Source: Pirellulaceae bacterium
GTDB lineage: Bacteria; Planctomycetota; Planctomycetia; Pirellulales; Pirellulaceae
NCBI GenBank assembly: GCA_030744095.1
Contig: JASLRF010000433.1
Location: forward strand, 1-8,005
Reading direction: 5' to 3'
Length of the DNA stretch: 8,005 bases
In this document: positions 7,266-8,005 of the stretch, one piece after another
Numbering within the stretch: position 1 is the stretch's first letter
Layout: the number at the start of each line of letters is the position of its first letter
The notes under the pieces: generated by a model
What the model was told of the DNA's origin: nothing
The model's input: the letters and a program-made list of their open reading frames with translations, nothing else
Database searches by the model: none
Position numbers and translations under genes: made by a program

Positions 7266-7360
7266 TCATGCCAGGCAAAGAAGACTGCGCGGAATCACTC
7301 AATGAAGCCATGAAGAAAGGTAAGAATTCTTGGACGACGACGTTCCCTACCTGCTCCTGA
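7262..7360 (+). other. Small overlapping ORF, 32 codons, doubtful
   Basis: An ATG overlaps the permease stop in the classic ATGA arrangement (7262-7265) and reads 32 codons to TGA at 7358-7360. It passes through the phnW start in a different frame. It begins with a hydrophilic stretch (MIMPGKEDCAESLNEAMKKG) and its last residues are simply phnW DNA read out of frame. It could be a coupling leader that carries ribosomes to the TTG start, or the original N-terminal codons of phnW separated by a frameshift near 7320-7330. I do not recognise it. Confidence 0.25.
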
Positions 7361-7428
7361 CGCCCGGCCCGCTGACGACTTCGCGCACGGTTCGTCAGGC
7401 CATGGTGAGTGACTACTCGACTTGGGAA
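7330..7428 (+). pseudogene. phnW: 2-aminoethylphosphonate:pyruvate transaminase, N-terminal fragment
   Basis: Translation from TTG 7330 gives [20 protein letters not shown] followed by [12 protein letters not shown]. This is the conserved N-terminus of PhnW, whose hallmark is [13 protein letters not shown] and a D-x-x-T-W a few residues later. PhnW is a PLP enzyme of the class V type that moves the amino group of 2-aminoethylphosphonate to pyruvate, giving phosphonoacetaldehyde and alanine. Only about 33 of the usual 360-370 residues are present; after Glu at 7426-7428 the frame turns into unrelated basic sequence and stops at 7596. The start is TTG with AAAGG 9 bases upstream (7316-7320), and the preceding in-frame codon but two is a stop, so no ATG is possible in this frame. 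It follows the permease by 64 bases, in the place expected for a cluster member. The catalytic Lys region is absent, so this fragment cannot be active. Confidence 0.75.
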
Positions 7429-7442
7429 GCTCGCCGAAGAGT

Positions 7443-7751
7443 CGGCACTCGACGCATTCTTCGTGGACCACCGTTGATTGGCATTGGATCTGGAGCGATA
7501 ACTTTGGCGATCCGCATCGCACCGACAAAAGGTCCCCAGGCGTGGCCGATCGTCAAATACAAATCAATCCCCAGGCCGCCAAGGATCAAGGGCTGAACGA
7601 AGGCGACTACGTTTGGGTCGACGCCAACGAACTCGATCGTCCGTATATCGGTTGGAAGGATGATAAGGGGCCACGGCACAAAGCATTCCGCTGCATGGTC
7701 CGAGTCAAGGTCAATCCGGGTCTGCCGTACAACTTTACGATCATGAAGACA
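7443..7751 (+). pseudogene. NarG/NxrA-type molybdoenzyme catalytic subunit, internal fragment
   Basis: In a second frame (codons beginning at multiples of three) the DNA encodes about 103 residues. HSTHSSW matches the HSTYSDN motif late in NarG. It is followed by [16 protein letters not shown], then [27 protein letters not shown], a [24 protein letters not shown] end. This is the molybdopterin-dinucleotide-binding C-terminal region of nitrate reductase/nitrite oxidoreductase alpha subunits (established family; [11 protein letters not shown] then D-x-V are its markers). No start codon or upstream part is present: homology begins within about 15 bases of the end of the phnW piece, and it ends abruptly at Met-Lys-Thr where the beta-subunit piece begins in another frame. 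The normal protein exceeds 1100 residues. The frame stays open to the window edge but loses meaning after 7751. The Nxr-like versus Nar-like assignment rests on remembered motifs only. Confidence 0.75.
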
Positions 7752-7753
7752 CG

Positions 7754-8005
7754 CCTCGTGGCGGTGATTTCAACGCTGACCGCCAGTTCGGCGGCTCGAC
7801 GCAGTTGCCCGAACACAAAGTCTGGTTTTTCCATCTGGCCCGTATCTGTAACCACTGCACCTACCCCGGATGTCTCGGATCTTGCCCGCGCAATGCAATT
7901 TACAAGCGGCCCGAAGACGGAGTCGTGCCTGTCGACCAAAGCCGTTGTCGTGGTTATCGCAAGTGTGTCGAAGGTTGCCCATACAAGAAGTCGATGTATC
8001 GGCCG
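7754..8005 (+). pseudogene. NarH/NxrB-type Fe-S electron-transfer subunit, internal fragment, runs off the window
   Basis: In the third frame, 84 codons run from 7754 to the window edge, beginning [15 protein letters not shown] and then [17 protein letters not shown]. The Cys pattern is C32-x2-C35-x4-C40-x3-C44-P, then C65-x5-C71-x3-C75-P with YKK after it. This is the same spacing as NarH (CEHC.NPACV.TCP and CRGWRMC..GCPYKK), where it corresponds to about residues 175-240. All visible cysteines are kept, so at least this piece shows no decay. The normal N-terminal 150 or so residues, with the first CxxCxxxC cluster, are missing and no start codon precedes the piece. In an intact operon this subunit follows the alpha subunit, so the order here is right, but the end of alpha and the start of beta have been removed. 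Because the window ends inside it, whether the rest is intact is unknown. Confidence 0.82.

Noticed and set aside
7430..7477. Possible C-terminal tail ([15 protein letters not shown] then stop) in another frame
   Set aside because: Too short to identify, and most of it is better explained by the alpha-subunit frame, where HSTHSSW matches NarG.
7330..7596. Complete 88-aa protein beginning like PhnW
   Set aside because: Only the first 33 codons look like PhnW; the rest is basic, motif-free read-through into the alpha-subunit DNA in the wrong frame, so it is treated as a fragment and not a small gene.
7607..7939. Minus-strand ORF of 110 codons
   Set aside because: It lies opposite the alpha- and beta-subunit fragments, whose plus-strand motifs and cysteine spacing are decisive.
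1..8005. tRNA, rRNA, CRISPR array, IS ends, riboswitch
   Set aside because: No cloverleaf, no spaced direct repeats, no transposase or terminal inverted repeats near the right-end junctions were seen; an IS cause for the mosaic is therefore not supported.

Overview
The window looks like chromosomal DNA from a planctomycete-type bacterium (Pirellulales/Rhodopirellula-like) or a close relative. This is inferred from protein style: a Tat-exported BNR/sialidase-like protein, a DUF5690-like transporter, moderately high GC, and tightly overlapped genes with weak Shine-Dalgarno signals. No RNA gene, IS element, CRISPR array or integrase was seen.

Layout. Positions 1-389 (minus strand) hold the N-terminal part of an exported sialidase-like protein whose 3' end lies outside the window. 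Positions 390-843 are a divergent intergenic region with a hairpin, a second hairpin followed by a T run, and an inverted repeat, but no convincing gene. From 844 to 7265 one co-directional plus-strand cluster runs: a DAO-type FAD oxidoreductase (844-2091), etfB (2168-2920), etfA (2932-3897), a membrane ETF:quinone oxidoreductase of the EtfD/EMO type (3887-5950) and an MFS/organophosphate-antiporter-like permease (5943-7265). Most joints after etfB overlap or are separated by about 10 bases, so they are very probably co-transcribed.

How the genes fit together. The FAD enzyme should oxidise an amine-type substrate, pass electrons to EtfAB, and EtfAB to the membrane Fe-S/heme protein, which reduces quinone. 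The permease keeps the phosphate-gripping Arg/Lys positions of GlpT-like transporters. Directly behind it comes the start of a 2-aminoethylphosphonate:pyruvate transaminase (phnW). Together this suggests uptake and oxidative deamination of an aminophosphonate, perhaps an N-methylated one, wired to the respiratory chain. That reading is an inference from context.

The right end (7330-8005) is abnormal. The phnW reading frame stops resembling PhnW after about 33 codons. Within about 15 bases it becomes an internal piece of a NarG/NxrA-type molybdoenzyme in a second frame. About 300 bases later it becomes an internal piece of the partner NarH/NxrB Fe-S subunit in a third frame. This is either a multiply deleted remnant or an assembly chimera, and it is the most striking feature of the window.
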